A program made the position numbers and the translations under genes. 39,813 nucleotides of DNA from an uncultured Flavobacteriaceae bacterium (lineage in GTDB: Bacteria; Bacteroidota; Bacteroidia; Flavobacteriales; Flavobacteriaceae), in assembly GCA_947504035.1 (NCBI GenBank), contig CANNGA010000024.1:1-39813 (forward strand), in the 5' to 3' direction. Numbering within the stretch: position 1 is the stretch's first letter; each line of letters starts with the position of its first letter. This document shows positions 16,239-24,920 of the stretch, one piece after another. Under the pieces are notes generated by a model, which worked only from the letters and a program-made list of their open reading frames with translations, was not told where the DNA came from and did no database searches.

Positions 16239-16430
16239 AAAAAAAACCTACACCAGTATACTATTTTGTATAAACTCCTTAAAAACAAGTTTAGGGCTAA
16301 CAAGCTGATCAAGGGTCTGCTCGAGATACTAAACATATGTTTAGCACTAGCAGCATGCTTTTACAACTTAAACTCACCCTCTTTAAAGAATTAACGTTGA
16401 GTTTATCAAAAAAATAACCAATGTAGGCAG
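16239..16430 (-). ncRNA. ssrS: 6S RNA (SsrS-like) between zapA and rny
   Basis: On the minus strand the 5' part contains GCCTACATTGGT and the 3' part CTGGTGTAGG, which pair as a closing stem of 11 bp (including three G-U pairs) directly followed by eight T residues. Inside is an outer CTGCT/AGCAG stem around a perfect palindrome (CTAAACATATGTTTAG), plus flanking AAACTC/GAGTTT pairings that could frame an open bubble. About 190 nt, a long terminal stem, a central bubble and a T-tract are the plan of 6S RNA, which imitates an open promoter and binds RNA polymerase. Its place behind zapA matches the zapA-ssrS linkage in other bacteria. No exact covariance test was possible. The 5' end is uncertain by about 10 nt. 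Confidence 0.7.
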
Positions 16431-16460
16431 TAACTTTTTACTTATTTTAAAGAACGTATA

Positions 16461-16751
16461 TTAACGTAAATGCGTATCTAACATAGCGTTTAAAGCTTTT
16501 AACTTTTTTTCAACGACTTCGTTTTTAACGTCTTTATCTATTGTTTTTTGTTCTACTTGAGATGCAAATTGTAATGCGCACATGGCCAATACATCTTGTT
16601 TATCTCTAACAGAGTAACTTTGCTCAAACTGCATAATCATCGCTTCTATATTTTTAGCAGCTTTACGCAGTCCTTCTTCTTGTTTTGCATCTATTGTTAA
16701 AGGGTACACCCTATTTGCTATAGATAACTTTATTTTAAGCTTTTCAGACAT
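16461..16751 (-). CDS. zapA: Cell division protein ZapA
   Basis: This 96-residue protein fits the ZapA family, which bundles FtsZ filaments at midcell. The beta part (KIKLSIANRVYPLTIDAKQEE) is followed by EGLRKAAKNIEAMI and a long C-terminal coiled coil with MCALQFASQVEQK. It is cytoplasmic and tetrameric in known members. It starts at the ATG at 16751, 16 nt downstream of the coiled-coil gene, so the two are cotranscribed, and the transcript probably continues toward the 6S RNA. Confidence 0.92.
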   Translation of the reverse strand: MSEKLKIKLSIANRVYPLTIDAKQEEGLRKAAKNIEAMIMQFEQSYSVRDKQDVLAMCALQFASQVEQKTIDKDVKNEVVEKKLKALNAMLDTHLR

Positions 16752-16767
16752 ATCACATTGTGTAAAA

Positions 16768-17058
16768 TTAATCCGCTAGCTGGGCTATACAATAATCTAT
16801 ATCTCTAATAAGCGCGTTTATTTTGAGCTTAGTCTCTTTTTTATTATCGTCACTACCAAGTATTGAATTTGCAAGTTGAAGCGCTTCATACTTATCCTTC
16901 CATTCCAGATTTAACTGTTTTTGGCGTTTTAGCTCTTCTTGTGCCGTTGCAATTTGTTGTTGTAAATCTAAATTAGAAGCCTTTAAATCTGCAATTAAGC
17001 CTAAAGCTTTACTGATTTTAAATTCTAAAGCATCAACAACGTCTTCAATATTATTCAT
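16768..17058 (-). CDS. Small coiled-coil protein, ZapB-like candidate
   Basis: This 96-residue protein is almost entirely helical coiled coil (about 5-75: VDALEFKISKALGLIADLKA ... QQQIATAQEELKRQKQ ... EWKDKYEALQLAN), with a short tail ending IDYCIAQLAD. The ATG at 17058 is preferred over a TTG at 17064. It is cotranscribed with zapA. By architecture and position it could be a ZapB-type partner that links ZapA to other division components, but sequence alone does not prove that. From memory, this gene pair is constant in Flavobacteriaceae. Confidence 0.8.
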   Translation of the reverse strand: MNNIEDVVDALEFKISKALGLIADLKASNLDLQQQIATAQEELKRQKQLNLEWKDKYEALQLANSILGSDDNKKETKLKINALIRDIDYCIAQLAD

Positions 17059-17082
17059 TTGCAAATAACAATACCTATCTCA

Positions 17083-17113
17083 CAAAGTTAACATACCTCA
17101 ATTTAAATTACAA
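17083..17113 (-). promoter_or_regulatory. Promoter of the zapB-like/zapA/6S RNA unit
   Basis: The minus strand reads TTG, a 20-nt spacer, then TAACTTTG, an exact match to the Bacteroidota -33/-7 pattern with correct spacing. The transcript would start near 17076, about 18 nt upstream of the ATG. Confidence 0.65.
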
Positions 17114-17190
17114 TTGTTTTCTTAAAAAATTTAAAATTATTTTGTAGAGACCTCAATATCAGAATTGGTTTAATTTTTGGGGCTGTCTTT

Positions 17191-17221
17191 TTTGACTTTT
17201 ACATTCAAATTAATACTTTAG
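17191..17221 (+). promoter_or_regulatory. Promoter of the M23 peptidase gene
   Basis: TTTG (17191-17194), a 19-nt spacer and TACTTTAG (17214-17221, one mismatch to TAnnTTTG). Transcription would start near 17228, giving a very short leader before the ATG at 17236. Confidence 0.45.
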
Positions 17222-17235
17222 CCTAATACATTTTT

Positions 17236-18921
17236 ATGCGATTTATACCTGTCCTCTTAGTTTTTGCATCGTTTTTTAGTTTTGCACAACCTAAATACCC
17301 TCAAGATTATTTTTCTAGCCCTTTAGACATTCCACTCATACTATCTGGCACTTTTGCAGAACTTAGAAGCAATCATTTTCATTCTGGTATGGATATAAAA
17401 ACGCAACAGCGTACAGGCTTAAAGGTAAAAGCTAGTGCAAAAGGTTACGTAAGTAGAATTAAAGTATCGCATTACGGTTATGGAAAAGCCTTGTATATCA
17501 CACATCCTAACGGGTATACCACTGTATATGCTCATCTCAACAAGTTTAGCGGTGCTATAGAGGCTTACATCAAACAAAAACAATACGAAAAAGAAACCTA
17601 TGAAATAGAACTTTTTCCAAAACCAGAAGCATTACCTGTAGAAAAGAAGGCCCTAATTGCTTACAGTGGTAATACTGGAGGCTCTGGTGGTCCTCATTTA
17701 CATTATGAGATTCGCGATAATGAAGAACGCCCCATTAACCCTATGCTCTTTGGTTTAGACATAAAAGACACCACACTTCCAAGAATATCTGCTGTCTATG
17801 CCTATCCTTTAAATGACAGTTCGCATGTAAACGGTTCTAATACAAAACAAAAACTACAGCTTATCCCCCTAAAAAATGGCGATTATACCATAAAAAATTT
17901 CAAAGCTTTTGGTGCTATAGGCTTTGGTGTTGCCACTTGGGATCGCCAAGATTTGGCTGCTAATAAAAACGGGGTTACTAACATACAAACGTTCGTAAAC
18001 GGACGTAAAAACTTCGAACTGGATTTTAGACGTTTTTCTTTCGATGAAACAAAACATATCAATCAGCTTATTGATTATGAGCATTTCAAAACCACAAGAC
18101 AACGCGTGCAAAAACTATTTAGAGACCATAATACTTTAAGTCTTTATAAGGAGGTTTACAATGAAGGTATTGTAAATGTAGAAGACAGTATTAATGTGCT
18201 TTATAAAATTAAAGTGAACGATTATAAAAACAATGCGTCATGGATCACAATTTCGTTAAGCGGAAAAAAACAAAAAAGTATAACTACGAGTCCTCATCTT
18301 AAAACGTCCTATTTCACAACACCTGAAACACCTCTTACGTTCAAAGAAGGCCCTGTTAGTTTTACCATACCTGCACATACGTTTTATAAAGAGGTATACC
18401 TAAACATTAACACCTCTGGAGATACATTAACATTGCATAAAGATATTGTGCCTTTAAAAAAGAGCATCCCTATTTCTTACGACATTAGCAAATACAACAC
18501 AACAGATAAAGCCAAACTCTACATCGCAAAACTATCTAAGTATAACAAAAAGGCCTATTATGCGTTTACAAAAAGAAAAGGAGATACTTTGACTACTTAT
18601 ACCAAACGGCTTGGTCGCTTCGCTTTAGCTTTAGACTTTGATAAACCTACCATAACAGCGCTCAATTTCAAAAAAGGCCAATGGCTAAGTAAGTATCGCT
18701 ATTTAAAACTAAAGATTAACGATAAAACATCTGGTATTTCTAAATATAGAGCGACTATTAATGGAAAGTGGATACTTATGGAGTATGATTATAAAACTAA
18801 AACACTTACGCACGATTTTAATGATGGTGTTGTTCTTGACACCAAAAACAATTTAAAAGTAATTGTTACCGATAATGTTGGAAATAATTCTACTTTTGAA
18901 GCGTTATTTTACAGAAAATAA
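17236..18921 (+). CDS. M23 family metallopeptidase (LytM domain)
   Basis: This 561-residue exported protein has a signal peptide (1-17, FFSFAQ) and an N-terminal M23 endopeptidase domain (about 33-175) with zinc ligands in HFHSGMD (H49, D53) and HLHYE (H154, H156), plus H100 in VYAHLNK. It would cut peptidoglycan cross-links. Residues 180-561 are a long beta-rich C-terminal region of unknown function, with a Big/Ig-like or sandwich look and no T9SS tail. An insertion of about 35 residues (IEAYIKQKQYEKETYEIELF) splits the peptidase domain, which I think is usual for this flavobacterial group. The TonB receptor begins 12 nt after its stop. Confidence 0.9.
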   Translation: MRFIPVLLVFASFFSFAQPKYPQDYFSSPLDIPLILSGTFAELRSNHFHSGMDIKTQQRTGLKVKASAKGYVSRIKVSHYGYGKALYITHPNGYTTVYAHLNKFSGAIEAYIKQKQYEKETYEIELFPKPEALPVEKKALIAYSGNTGGSGGPHLHYEIRDNEERPINPMLFGLDIKDTTLPRISAVYAYPLNDSSHVNGSNTKQKLQLIPLKNGDYTIKNFKAFGAIGFGVATWDRQDLAANKNGVTNIQTFVNGRKNFELDFRRFSFDETKHINQLIDYEHFKTTRQRVQKLFRDHNTLSLYKEVYNEGIVNVEDSINVLYKIKVNDYKNNASWITISLSGKKQKSITTSPHLKTSYFTTPETPLTFKEGPVSFTIPAHTFYKEVYLNINTSGDTLTLHKDIVPLKKSIPISYDISKYNTTDKAKLYIAKLSKYNKKAYYAFTKRKGDTLTTYTKRLGRFALALDFDKPTITALNFKKGQWLSKYRYLKLKINDKTSGISKYRATINGKWILMEYDYKTKTLTHDFNDGVVLDTKNNLKVIVTDNVGNNSTFEALFYRK

Positions 18922-18933
18922 ATTCTATAGCTT

Positions 18934-21399
18934 TTGAAAACGAAACACTACGCCTCTTTTTTACTGTTTTTATCTTTATATACTCTCAGTTTTGCTCAAA
19001 GTGCATCAATAAAAGGCGTTATTCTTAACGCCTCTAATATTCCAATTCCTAAAGTTTCTATTAAAGCTGGCGATTTAGGAACTGTGACTAATGAAAATGG
19101 GTTTTATTCTATAGATATTCCTTCAAATACAAATGTAATTTTAGAATTCTCTCATATTACCTATAAGAAGGTAATAGCGACTTTCAATTTAAAAAATGGA
19201 GTCATCGAAGAGTTTAATCCCGTTTTAAAAGAAACTGTAGAACAAATTGCAACTGTGGTAATCTCTGGAAGCAGACGAAAAGATGTGGAAGGTGTGCTTA
19301 CCATAGAACCAGAAACCATAAGAAAAATACCTGGTGCCAATGCAGGGGTAGAAAATATATTATTATCGTTACCTGGTGTTAGTAACAACAACGAATTGAG
19401 TACTCAATATTCTGTAAGAGGTGGAAATTACGATGAAAACCTTGTTTATATTAATGGTATTGAAGTTTACCGTCCTTTTTTAGTGAGGTCTGGCCAACAA
19501 GAAGGTTTAAGTTTTGTTAATAGTGATTTGGTACAAAATGTGGATTTTTCTGCTGGTGGTTTTCAAGCTAAATACGGCGATAAATTATCGTCTGTACTCG
19601 ACATTACCTATAAAACGCCTTATAAATTTGGGGCCAGCGCAGATGTGAGCCTTCTAGGTGCTACTGTTGCAGTAGAAGGGATTAGTAAAGATTCTAAACT
19701 TACAGGAATTGTAGGCGCACGGTATCGCAATAACAGCTTATTCGTGAATGCAAGACAAACAGAAACTAACTTAACGCCTATATTTGCCGATGTACAAGGC
19801 TTTTTCTCTTATAAATTTACGGATAAATTTCAATTGAGTTTCCTAGGGAATGCGTCCTTAAATTTATACGATTTTCAACCTATAACAAGACAAACCAACT
19901 TTGGAACGCTTTCTGAACCTATAGCTTTGGTTGTTTTCTTTGATGGTAAAGAAGAGACCGAATACCAAACCTATTTTGGAGCATTTCAAGGGACTTATTT
20001 CGCCAATGATAATCTTACTTTAAATGTATCTGCATCTACTTACCATACCACAGAAGAAGAGTTTTTCGATATTTTAGCCCAATATAATCTCGGTGAAGTA
20101 AATACCAATATTGGTGATGAAAACCTTGGTGATGTAGAATTTTCAGAAGGTGTAGGAAGCCAACTTACCCATGGTAGAAACAGCCTAGACGCTTTAATTA
20201 CTACCGTACAAACTAAAGGTGATCTTAAAACAGATAACGGTGGTAGGTTTGAATGGTCATTAAGATACACACACGAAAACATAAGAGACCGTTTGGTAGA
20301 ATGGGAAATTATAGATTCTGCTGGTTTTTCTATCCGTCCGCCTAGAAGCTTACCAAGAAACGAACAACCTTTTATCCCTTTTGAAGGCGATATCGTGCCC
20401 TTTACAAGTATTAGAGCTCGAAATAATACGCAAATTAACCGTTTCCAAACCTATGCACAGTGGAGTAAACGCAGTAAAATTGGTGCTCATAAAGTATGGT
20501 ATAATGCTGGCGCACGTTTGCATAATTGGACGGTTAAAGGCGATGGTACCTCTACTGTAAATAACACCATATTTACGCCAAGAGCACAGTTTGCCATTAA
20601 ACCCAACTGGAAAAAAGATATGCTTTTTAGAGTCTCTGGTGGTTTTTATTACCAGCCCCCATTTTATAGAGAACTTAGAGATTCTACAGGTACTGTAGTT
20701 CCCAATGTAAAATCACAAAAGTCTATTCATGCGGTTTTAGGCAACGACTACAGCTTTAAAATGTGGGACAGGCCCTTTAAGCTAACAACAGAAGCTTATT
20801 ACAAAGGGATTACAGATGTAAACCCTTATACCTTAGAAAACGTTCGTATCCGTTACCGTGCTAGAAATAATGCCAGAGCTTTTGCTTATGGTTTAGACCT
20901 GCGTCTAAATGGAGAATTTGTACCAGGAACGGAATCGTGGTTTAGCTTTAGTTATTTAAAAACAGAAGAAAACATTAATAATAGAGGGTACATTCCAAGA
21001 CCAACAGACCAACGTCTTAAATTTGCCGCTTTATTTCAAGACTATGTGCCCAACATACCTAGTATGAAAATGTATTTAAATTTAGTATACAATACAGGAT
21101 TACCTGGAGGTTCTCCTAGCTTTGCAGACCCTTTTGAATTTCAATCGCGCTTAAAAGATTATACACGTACCGATATTGGTTTTCAATTTGTTTTAGCCGA
21201 TGCCAAAAAGCAATTTGACCGTGGATGGAAAAAGCACTTTAAAGAACTCACCATGGGATTAGAGATTTTCAATATTTTCGATGTTAGAAACTCTATTACC
21301 AATACCTTTGTTAGAGATGTATCTACTCAAGGACAGTTTGCCATCCCTAACTTCTTAACACCTAGAGTTTTTAACGTACGAACCACTATGCGCTTTTAA
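18934..21399 (+). CDS. TonB-dependent receptor with carboxypeptidase-like N-terminal domain
   Basis: This 821-residue outer membrane receptor starts at a TTG (18934), with a signal peptide MKTKHYASFLLFLSLYTLSFA. It continues with a CarboxypepD_reg-like beta domain (about 24-100, SIKGVILNASNIPIPKVSI ... TNENGFYSIDIP), a plug domain (about 105-225, VVISGSRRK ... PGVSNNNELSTQYSVRGG) and a C-terminal beta barrel that ends in VRTTMRF with a terminal Phe, as for outer membrane proteins. No SusD gene is adjacent, so it is not a classic glycan-utilisation pair. The substrate is unknown. It is cotranscribed with the M23 peptidase (12-nt gap). Confidence 0.9.
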   Translation: MKTKHYASFLLFLSLYTLSFAQSASIKGVILNASNIPIPKVSIKAGDLGTVTNENGFYSIDIPSNTNVILEFSHITYKKVIATFNLKNGVIEEFNPVLKETVEQIATVVISGSRRKDVEGVLTIEPETIRKIPGANAGVENILLSLPGVSNNNELSTQYSVRGGNYDENLVYINGIEVYRPFLVRSGQQEGLSFVNSDLVQNVDFSAGGFQAKYGDKLSSVLDITYKTPYKFGASADVSLLGATVAVEGISKDSKLTGIVGARYRNNSLFVNARQTETNLTPIFADVQGFFSYKFTDKFQLSFLGNASLNLYDFQPITRQTNFGTLSEPIALVVFFDGKEETEYQTYFGAFQGTYFANDNLTLNVSASTYHTTEEEFFDILAQYNLGEVNTNIGDENLGDVEFSEGVGSQLTHGRNSLDALITTVQTKGDLKTDNGGRFEWSLRYTHENIRDRLVEWEIIDSAGFSIRPPRSLPRNEQPFIPFEGDIVPFTSIRARNNTQINRFQTYAQWSKRSKIGAHKVWYNAGARLHNWTVKGDGTSTVNNTIFTPRAQFAIKPNWKKDMLFRVSGGFYYQPPFYRELRDSTGTVVPNVKSQKSIHAVLGNDYSFKMWDRPFKLTTEAYYKGITDVNPYTLENVRIRYRARNNARAFAYGLDLRLNGEFVPGTESWFSFSYLKTEENINNRGYIPRPTDQRLKFAALFQDYVPNIPSMKMYLNLVYNTGLPGGSPSFADPFEFQSRLKDYTRTDIGFQFVLADAKKQFDRGWKKHFKELTMGLEIFNIFDVRNSITNTFVRDVSTQGQFAIPNFLTPRVFNVRTTMRF

Positions 21400-21419
21400 T
21401 ATTATATATAATGCTTACG

Positions 21420-22559
21420 CTACAACAAAGCTTTTAATACCGCTATAGTATAATCTACATCTGCTTTTGTATTGAAGATACTAAAAGAAAAACGGATGGA
21501 TAGCAATTCGTTTGCTTCTGCATCTAAAATTTCGGAAAGCACATGCGACTTTTTGCTACTCCCACTTTGGCAAGCACTTCCTCTAGAACAAGCAATGCCT
21601 TTTAAATCTAATTGGAATAAAAACATAGCGGTCTTAGTTACAGCTACGGGAAAACGTACATTTACTATTGTTGCAGCACTGCGCTCCATATCTTTAGAAA
21701 GCCCATTAAACATGACACCTTCTATTTTAGTTTCAAGTTGCGTTATAAAATACAGTTTTAAGGCTTTTAACGTCTTCAATTCCTCTGTTAACCCAACATA
21801 AGCCATTTCTATAGCTTTCTCTAATCCCGCTATATTGTGTGTCGCCTCTGTTCCTGCTCTTATCCCTTTTTCCTGTTCACCACCATACAACAGCGGTTTT
21901 AAATGTATCGGTTTTCTAATAAAGGCAAAGCCAATACCTTTTGGCCCATGAAATTTATGCGCACTAGCCGTTAAAAAATCAACTGGTAATTCCTGTAAAT
22001 CTATGGCTGTATGCCCTACAGACTGTACAGCATCCGTATGAAATAAAGCCTTGTAATTACTACACAGCGCTCCAATATTTTTAAGATCTAATATATTACC
22101 AATCTCATTATTAACATGCATTAAACTCACCAGCACATGAGATTGGTTGGCCAGTAAAGCTTCTAATTCTGAAACAGCAATTTGCCCATAGGCATCTAAC
22201 TCTAAATAGGTTACAGTAATAGCATACTCCTTTTCTAATTCTTGGAGGGTATGCAATACCGCATGATGCTCTATTCGAGTTGTTATAACATGAGTAATCC
22301 CCAAATCTCTAACCGCACTTCTTAATACCAAATTATTGGCCTCGGTACCGCCAGAAGTAAACACGATTTCTCCCGAAGACACATTTAATAGTTTGGCCAC
22401 TGTTTTTCTAGACGTCTCTATCAAAGCTTTAGCCGTTCTCCCTAAATGGTATGACGATGATGCGTTACCATAATAGGTACTCATTGCTTTAGTAACCACA
22501 GTTACAACGTCGTCTCTCATCTGTGTTGTTGCGGCATTATCTAGGTAAACCTGTTGCAT
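21420..22559 (-). CDS. Cysteine desulfurase, NifS/IscS-like
   Basis: This 379-residue PLP enzyme (from the ATG at 22559) moves sulfur from cysteine to a persulfide for Fe-S clusters or tRNA thiolation. Motifs: YLDNAATTQM, TSGGTEANNLVL, HTDAVQSVGH, SAHKFHGPKG (PLP-binding K202) and SRGSACQSGS (catalytic C330), with the long C-terminal active-site loop of the NifS/IscS type. A TTG at 22580 would add seven residues, but it lies inside a promoter box, so I chose the ATG. No IscU or other ISC genes are nearby, and the SUF system usually serves Bacteroidota, so tRNA or molybdopterin sulfur transfer is possible. Confidence 0.92.
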   Translation of the reverse strand: MQQVYLDNAATTQMRDDVVTVVTKAMSTYYGNASSSYHLGRTAKALIETSRKTVAKLLNVSSGEIVFTSGGTEANNLVLRSAVRDLGITHVITTRIEHHAVLHTLQELEKEYAITVTYLELDAYGQIAVSELEALLANQSHVLVSLMHVNNEIGNILDLKNIGALCSNYKALFHTDAVQSVGHTAIDLQELPVDFLTASAHKFHGPKGIGFAFIRKPIHLKPLLYGGEQEKGIRAGTEATHNIAGLEKAIEMAYVGLTEELKTLKALKLYFITQLETKIEGVMFNGLSKDMERSAATIVNVRFPVAVTKTAMFLFQLDLKGIACSRGSACQSGSSKKSHVLSEILDAEANELLSIRFSFSIFNTKADVDYTIAVLKALL

Positions 22560-22577
22560 TTTCACTTTAATTTCCAA

Positions 22578-22585
22578 CAAAAATA
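22578..22585 (-). promoter_or_regulatory. -7 box of the cysteine desulfurase promoter
   Basis: The minus strand reads TATTTTTG, a perfect TAnnTTTG match, 18 nt upstream of the ATG at 22559. It covers the alternative TTG start. Confidence 0.45.
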
Positions 22586-22634
22586 CTCCAAATAAAATTA
22601 TTTATAATAAGTATCGTTATATATACAATTCTAT

Positions 22635-22642
22635 TATTTTTG
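22635..22642 (+). promoter_or_regulatory. -7 box of the lipoprotein promoter
   Basis: TATTTTTG is a perfect TAnnTTTG match, 18 nt upstream of the ATG at 22661. It overlaps a TTG at 22640, which therefore should not be used as the start. Confidence 0.45.
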
Positions 22643-22660
22643 TTCTCAAATAAATCTGCT

Positions 22661-23584
22661 ATGTATCGTTTTTTCTTTGTTTTAGTTTTAAGTGTTAGTC
22701 TTTGGTCTTGTAATGATGGAGATGTTGTAGACTTTGAATTTGAGTTTGGAGATGACTTTAGCAGTTGTGGATCAGACGACATATTATTTTTTAAAACAAA
22801 ACAAAACCCTACCGAAACAGTTACAGTTGCTATTTCTGATTTTACCTTAGAAGATATTTTTACTACAGAACCTGATAGTACTGCACTTACCATAAACGAA
22901 AACGCAACATTCACTTATAGAACTTATAACAGAGAAAACCTTCCTTCCGATCTATTTTGTAGCAATATTCCCCCTTCTAATTTAAACATAGAAGTAGATC
23001 AAAGTAGTGCTGTTACCGCGATTTTAACGCGCATTCTAATGCAAGATGATGAAGATGGTATTCCTGCTAATTTAGAAGGACAGGACCCTAATAGAGATGG
23101 TGATTTCTCCGATGCCTTAGATACGGATAAAGATGGTATCCCTGACTATCTAGATGAAGATGATGATGGCGATAATATCCCCACGCGTTTGGAAAATCCT
23201 AATCCTAACGATGATGAAAACTTAGATGACGCCCAAAATAGCGATGAAGATGACATTCCAGACTATTTAGATCCTGACGATGATAACGATGGCGTACTAA
23301 CACGTGATGAAGAAAGTGTTTCGCAAGATCAAAATCCTACAAATGACCAATCGCAAGACAATACTCCTGATTATTTAAATAAAAATATAACTAATGCTGT
23401 TCCAGCTACAGCGTTTAGAGTCCATACTGTGCAAACAACGTTTAGGGTAGACTTACGTGTTACCGATATTAGTATTGATTTTATTTCGCAAGACAATTTC
23501 GATTTTGGGTCTCTCGTTGGTGCTTCAGAATTAAGACGAGCAACAAGAGATACGTTAATGCCGCTATTTCCTCCTAATGAATAA
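22661..23584 (+). CDS. Asp-rich lipoprotein with thrombospondin-3-like calcium repeats
   Basis: This 307-residue lipoprotein begins MYRFFFVLVLSVSLWSC, where the Cys at residue 17 closes a lipobox; the Asp-rich residues after it suggest surface or outer membrane location. Residues about 130-240 hold several repeats of the type DTDKDGIPDYLDEDDDGD and NSDEDDIPDYLDPDDDND, as in thrombospondin type 3 or OmpA-linked calcium-binding repeats. Flanking domains are beta-rich and I do not recognise them. The ATG at 22661 is favoured over the TTG at 22640 because of the promoter box and the signal peptide. Its end overlaps the Smr gene by 11 nt in convergent orientation. Confidence 0.8.
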   Translation: MYRFFFVLVLSVSLWSCNDGDVVDFEFEFGDDFSSCGSDDILFFKTKQNPTETVTVAISDFTLEDIFTTEPDSTALTINENATFTYRTYNRENLPSDLFCSNIPPSNLNIEVDQSSAVTAILTRILMQDDEDGIPANLEGQDPNRDGDFSDALDTDKDGIPDYLDEDDDGDNIPTRLENPNPNDDENLDDAQNSDEDDIPDYLDPDDDNDGVLTRDEESVSQDQNPTNDQSQDNTPDYLNKNITNAVPATAFRVHTVQTTFRVDLRVTDISIDFISQDNFDFGSLVGASELRRATRDTLMPLFPPNE

Positions 23585-24122
23585 TATAAACTTCAGTGGC
23601 TCCTACGCCGTATTTTCTATAATCGGCTTCGTAAAATTTAATAGAATCGTAGCGTCTTAGAAGTGTTTCTAATTCCGATTTTAAAACACCTTCACCTACG
23701 CCATGAATAAGCACGACACGTTTTATGCGTTTGCGTATGGCAAATTCAATTTTATGTTTCGCTGTGTCTAATTGAAGGTTTAACATGTCAAAATTCGTCA
23801 TCCCTTTTGTCGTTTTAACCAATTTGTCCACATGTAAGTCTACCTCTAATGCAAGTTGAGCACGTTCTTTAGGCTTTACGCGTTTTGCTGTTTTGCGCTT
23901 AGCGATTTCTTTTTCAGCAACCACTTGCGCCAAACTAGCAGTATCGAAAGCAGTCTCTGCAATCAAATTGTTATTCCCACTTGCCACCAACTCTTTAACA
24001 TCAAATTGTAAAATAAAACCATCTTCGGTTTCAATACTTACCATGTTGCCTTTAACACCAGTTACAACACCTGTGATATCTTCATCTAAAACAGACACAC
24101 AATCTCCAATATTATATTGCAT
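23574..24122 (-). CDS. Smr-domain protein (MutS2-like C-terminal)
   Basis: This 182-residue protein consists of an N-terminal small beta domain (MQYNIGDCVSVLDEDITGVV ... GFILQFDVKEL), a Lys/Arg-rich linker and a C-terminal Smr domain (about 98-182: EVDLHVDKL, RVVLIHGVGEGVLKSEL, YGVGATEVYI). Smr domains cut nucleic acids, including ribosome-bound mRNA in SmrA/SmrB-type proteins. Relatives are often labelled 'DNA mismatch repair protein MutS', but the MutS ATPase is absent. The ATG at 24122 is chosen; the longer frame runs into the upstream gene. Its start overlaps the end of the membrane protein gene by 11 nt, so translation is probably coupled. Confidence 0.85.
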   Translation of the reverse strand: MQYNIGDCVSVLDEDITGVVTGVKGNMVSIETEDGFILQFDVKELVASGNNNLIAETAFDTASLAQVVAEKEIAKRKTAKRVKPKERAQLALEVDLHVDKLVKTTKGMTNFDMLNLQLDTAKHKIEFAIRKRIKRVVLIHGVGEGVLKSELETLLRRYDSIKFYEADYRKYGVGATEVYIIH

Positions 24123-24312
24123 CTTCTTCTTCTTTAACGCTATAATCCTCTTTAGTGGTCTTACTTGGTATCGTTTTAGAAATACGATATACACCTAGCA
24201 TTAAAACCACAATACCGCCTATAAGCACGAGTTGATTTTGGGCTGAATTTGCTTTTGCATAGATGGCTATAACAGCACCTACTAGAATCAATATATAATT
24301 TAAATATTTCAT
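24112..24312 (-). CDS. Small two-helix membrane protein
   Basis: This 66-residue protein has two hydrophobic segments (about 4-20 and 28-44) and a charged tail (KTTKEDYSVKEEEDA). It is of unknown function. Its stop overlaps the Smr start. A strong promoter (24332-24361) precedes it. From memory, homologues are found beside the Smr gene in Flavobacteriaceae. Confidence 0.7.
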   Translation of the reverse strand: MKYLNYILILVGAVIAIYAKANSAQNQLVLIGGIVVLMLGVYRISKTIPSKTTKEDYSVKEEEDAI

Positions 24313-24613
24313 AATTGCATTGTATGGAATGCAAAGTTACACCAAATAGACGAGGTGACAAGAATAGAGAGAGATCTATTGATAACACTTGCGAAGGCTT
24401 CATATGCCCTCTACTTCAATATACTGAACGCAGTACAGATGTATCACATGCACTCCTTTTTCGTTTCATTTATAATTTTCATGTACTATATATTTGTACT
24501 CCACTTTTTATTATATTTAAACATTGTAACAACTATTAATTTATACGTCTAACCTGTAAAGGTACACGATGTATCAAATGACGTTAAGTCCAGATACATA
24601 GATTTTAAATGCC
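24313..24613. other. Gene-free stretch between the Smr operon and DUF2752
   Basis: It carries the minus-strand promoter at 24332-24361. Two overlapping plus-strand frames (24315-24539 and 24355-24552) start within or next to this promoter and have random composition, so they are not genes. The rest is AT-rich with no clear plus-strand promoter for the DUF2752 gene. Confidence 0.5.
24332..24361 (-). promoter_or_regulatory. Promoter of the membrane protein/Smr operon
   Basis: The minus strand shows TTG, a 19-nt spacer, then TAACTTTG, a full match to the Bacteroidota promoter pattern. The start would fall about 13 nt before the ATG at 24312. Confidence 0.65.
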
Positions 24614-24913
24614 ATGTTTTTAATAAGTGATTTAGACCAATATATGCTCCCCTGTTTGAATAAAAAACTATTCGGACTAGAGTGTGCTGGCTGTGGTTTA
24701 CAACGCAGTCTTTCTTTAATTTTTCAAGGTGAATTCATGGCGGCTTTAAAAATGTATCCTGCCATTTACACCTTAATCCTTCTCGCTATTGTAGTAGGTA
24801 TTAATACTTTTAAACCTTTTAAGTTAGGCTATACCTTCGTCGTTGTATTAGCAATCTTAAATGGTATTATTATGATTTCTAACTTTATATTTAAAACTTT
24901 TCTAATCAATTAA
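24614..24913 (+). CDS. DUF2752 membrane protein
   Basis: This 99-residue protein begins with a Cys-rich motif LECAGCGLQRSL at about 22-33, typical of DUF2752 proteins (CxxCG..R), then GEFMAALKMYPAIY and two membrane segments (about 52-66 and 73-95). Function is unknown; the paired cysteines are conserved in the family. It is followed at 7 nt by the CCC-motif membrane protein and both probably form one operon, a pair I recall from other Bacteroidota. Confidence 0.85.
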   Translation: MFLISDLDQYMLPCLNKKLFGLECAGCGLQRSLSLIFQGEFMAALKMYPAIYTLILLAIVVGINTFKPFKLGYTFVVVLAILNGIIMISNFIFKTFLIN

Positions 24914-24920
24914 CAGCATT

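Noticed and set aside
18934-21399. TonB receptor as part of a polysaccharide utilisation locus
   Set aside because: No SusD, glycoside hydrolase or sulfatase next to it; its partner is an M23 peptidase.
23574-24122. DNA mismatch repair protein MutS
   Set aside because: Only the Smr domain is present; the MutS clamp and ATPase domains are absent.
24315-24552. Two overlapping plus-strand frames of 74 and 65 codons
   Set aside because: They start in or next to the minus-strand promoter at 24332-24361, have random composition and no family resemblance.
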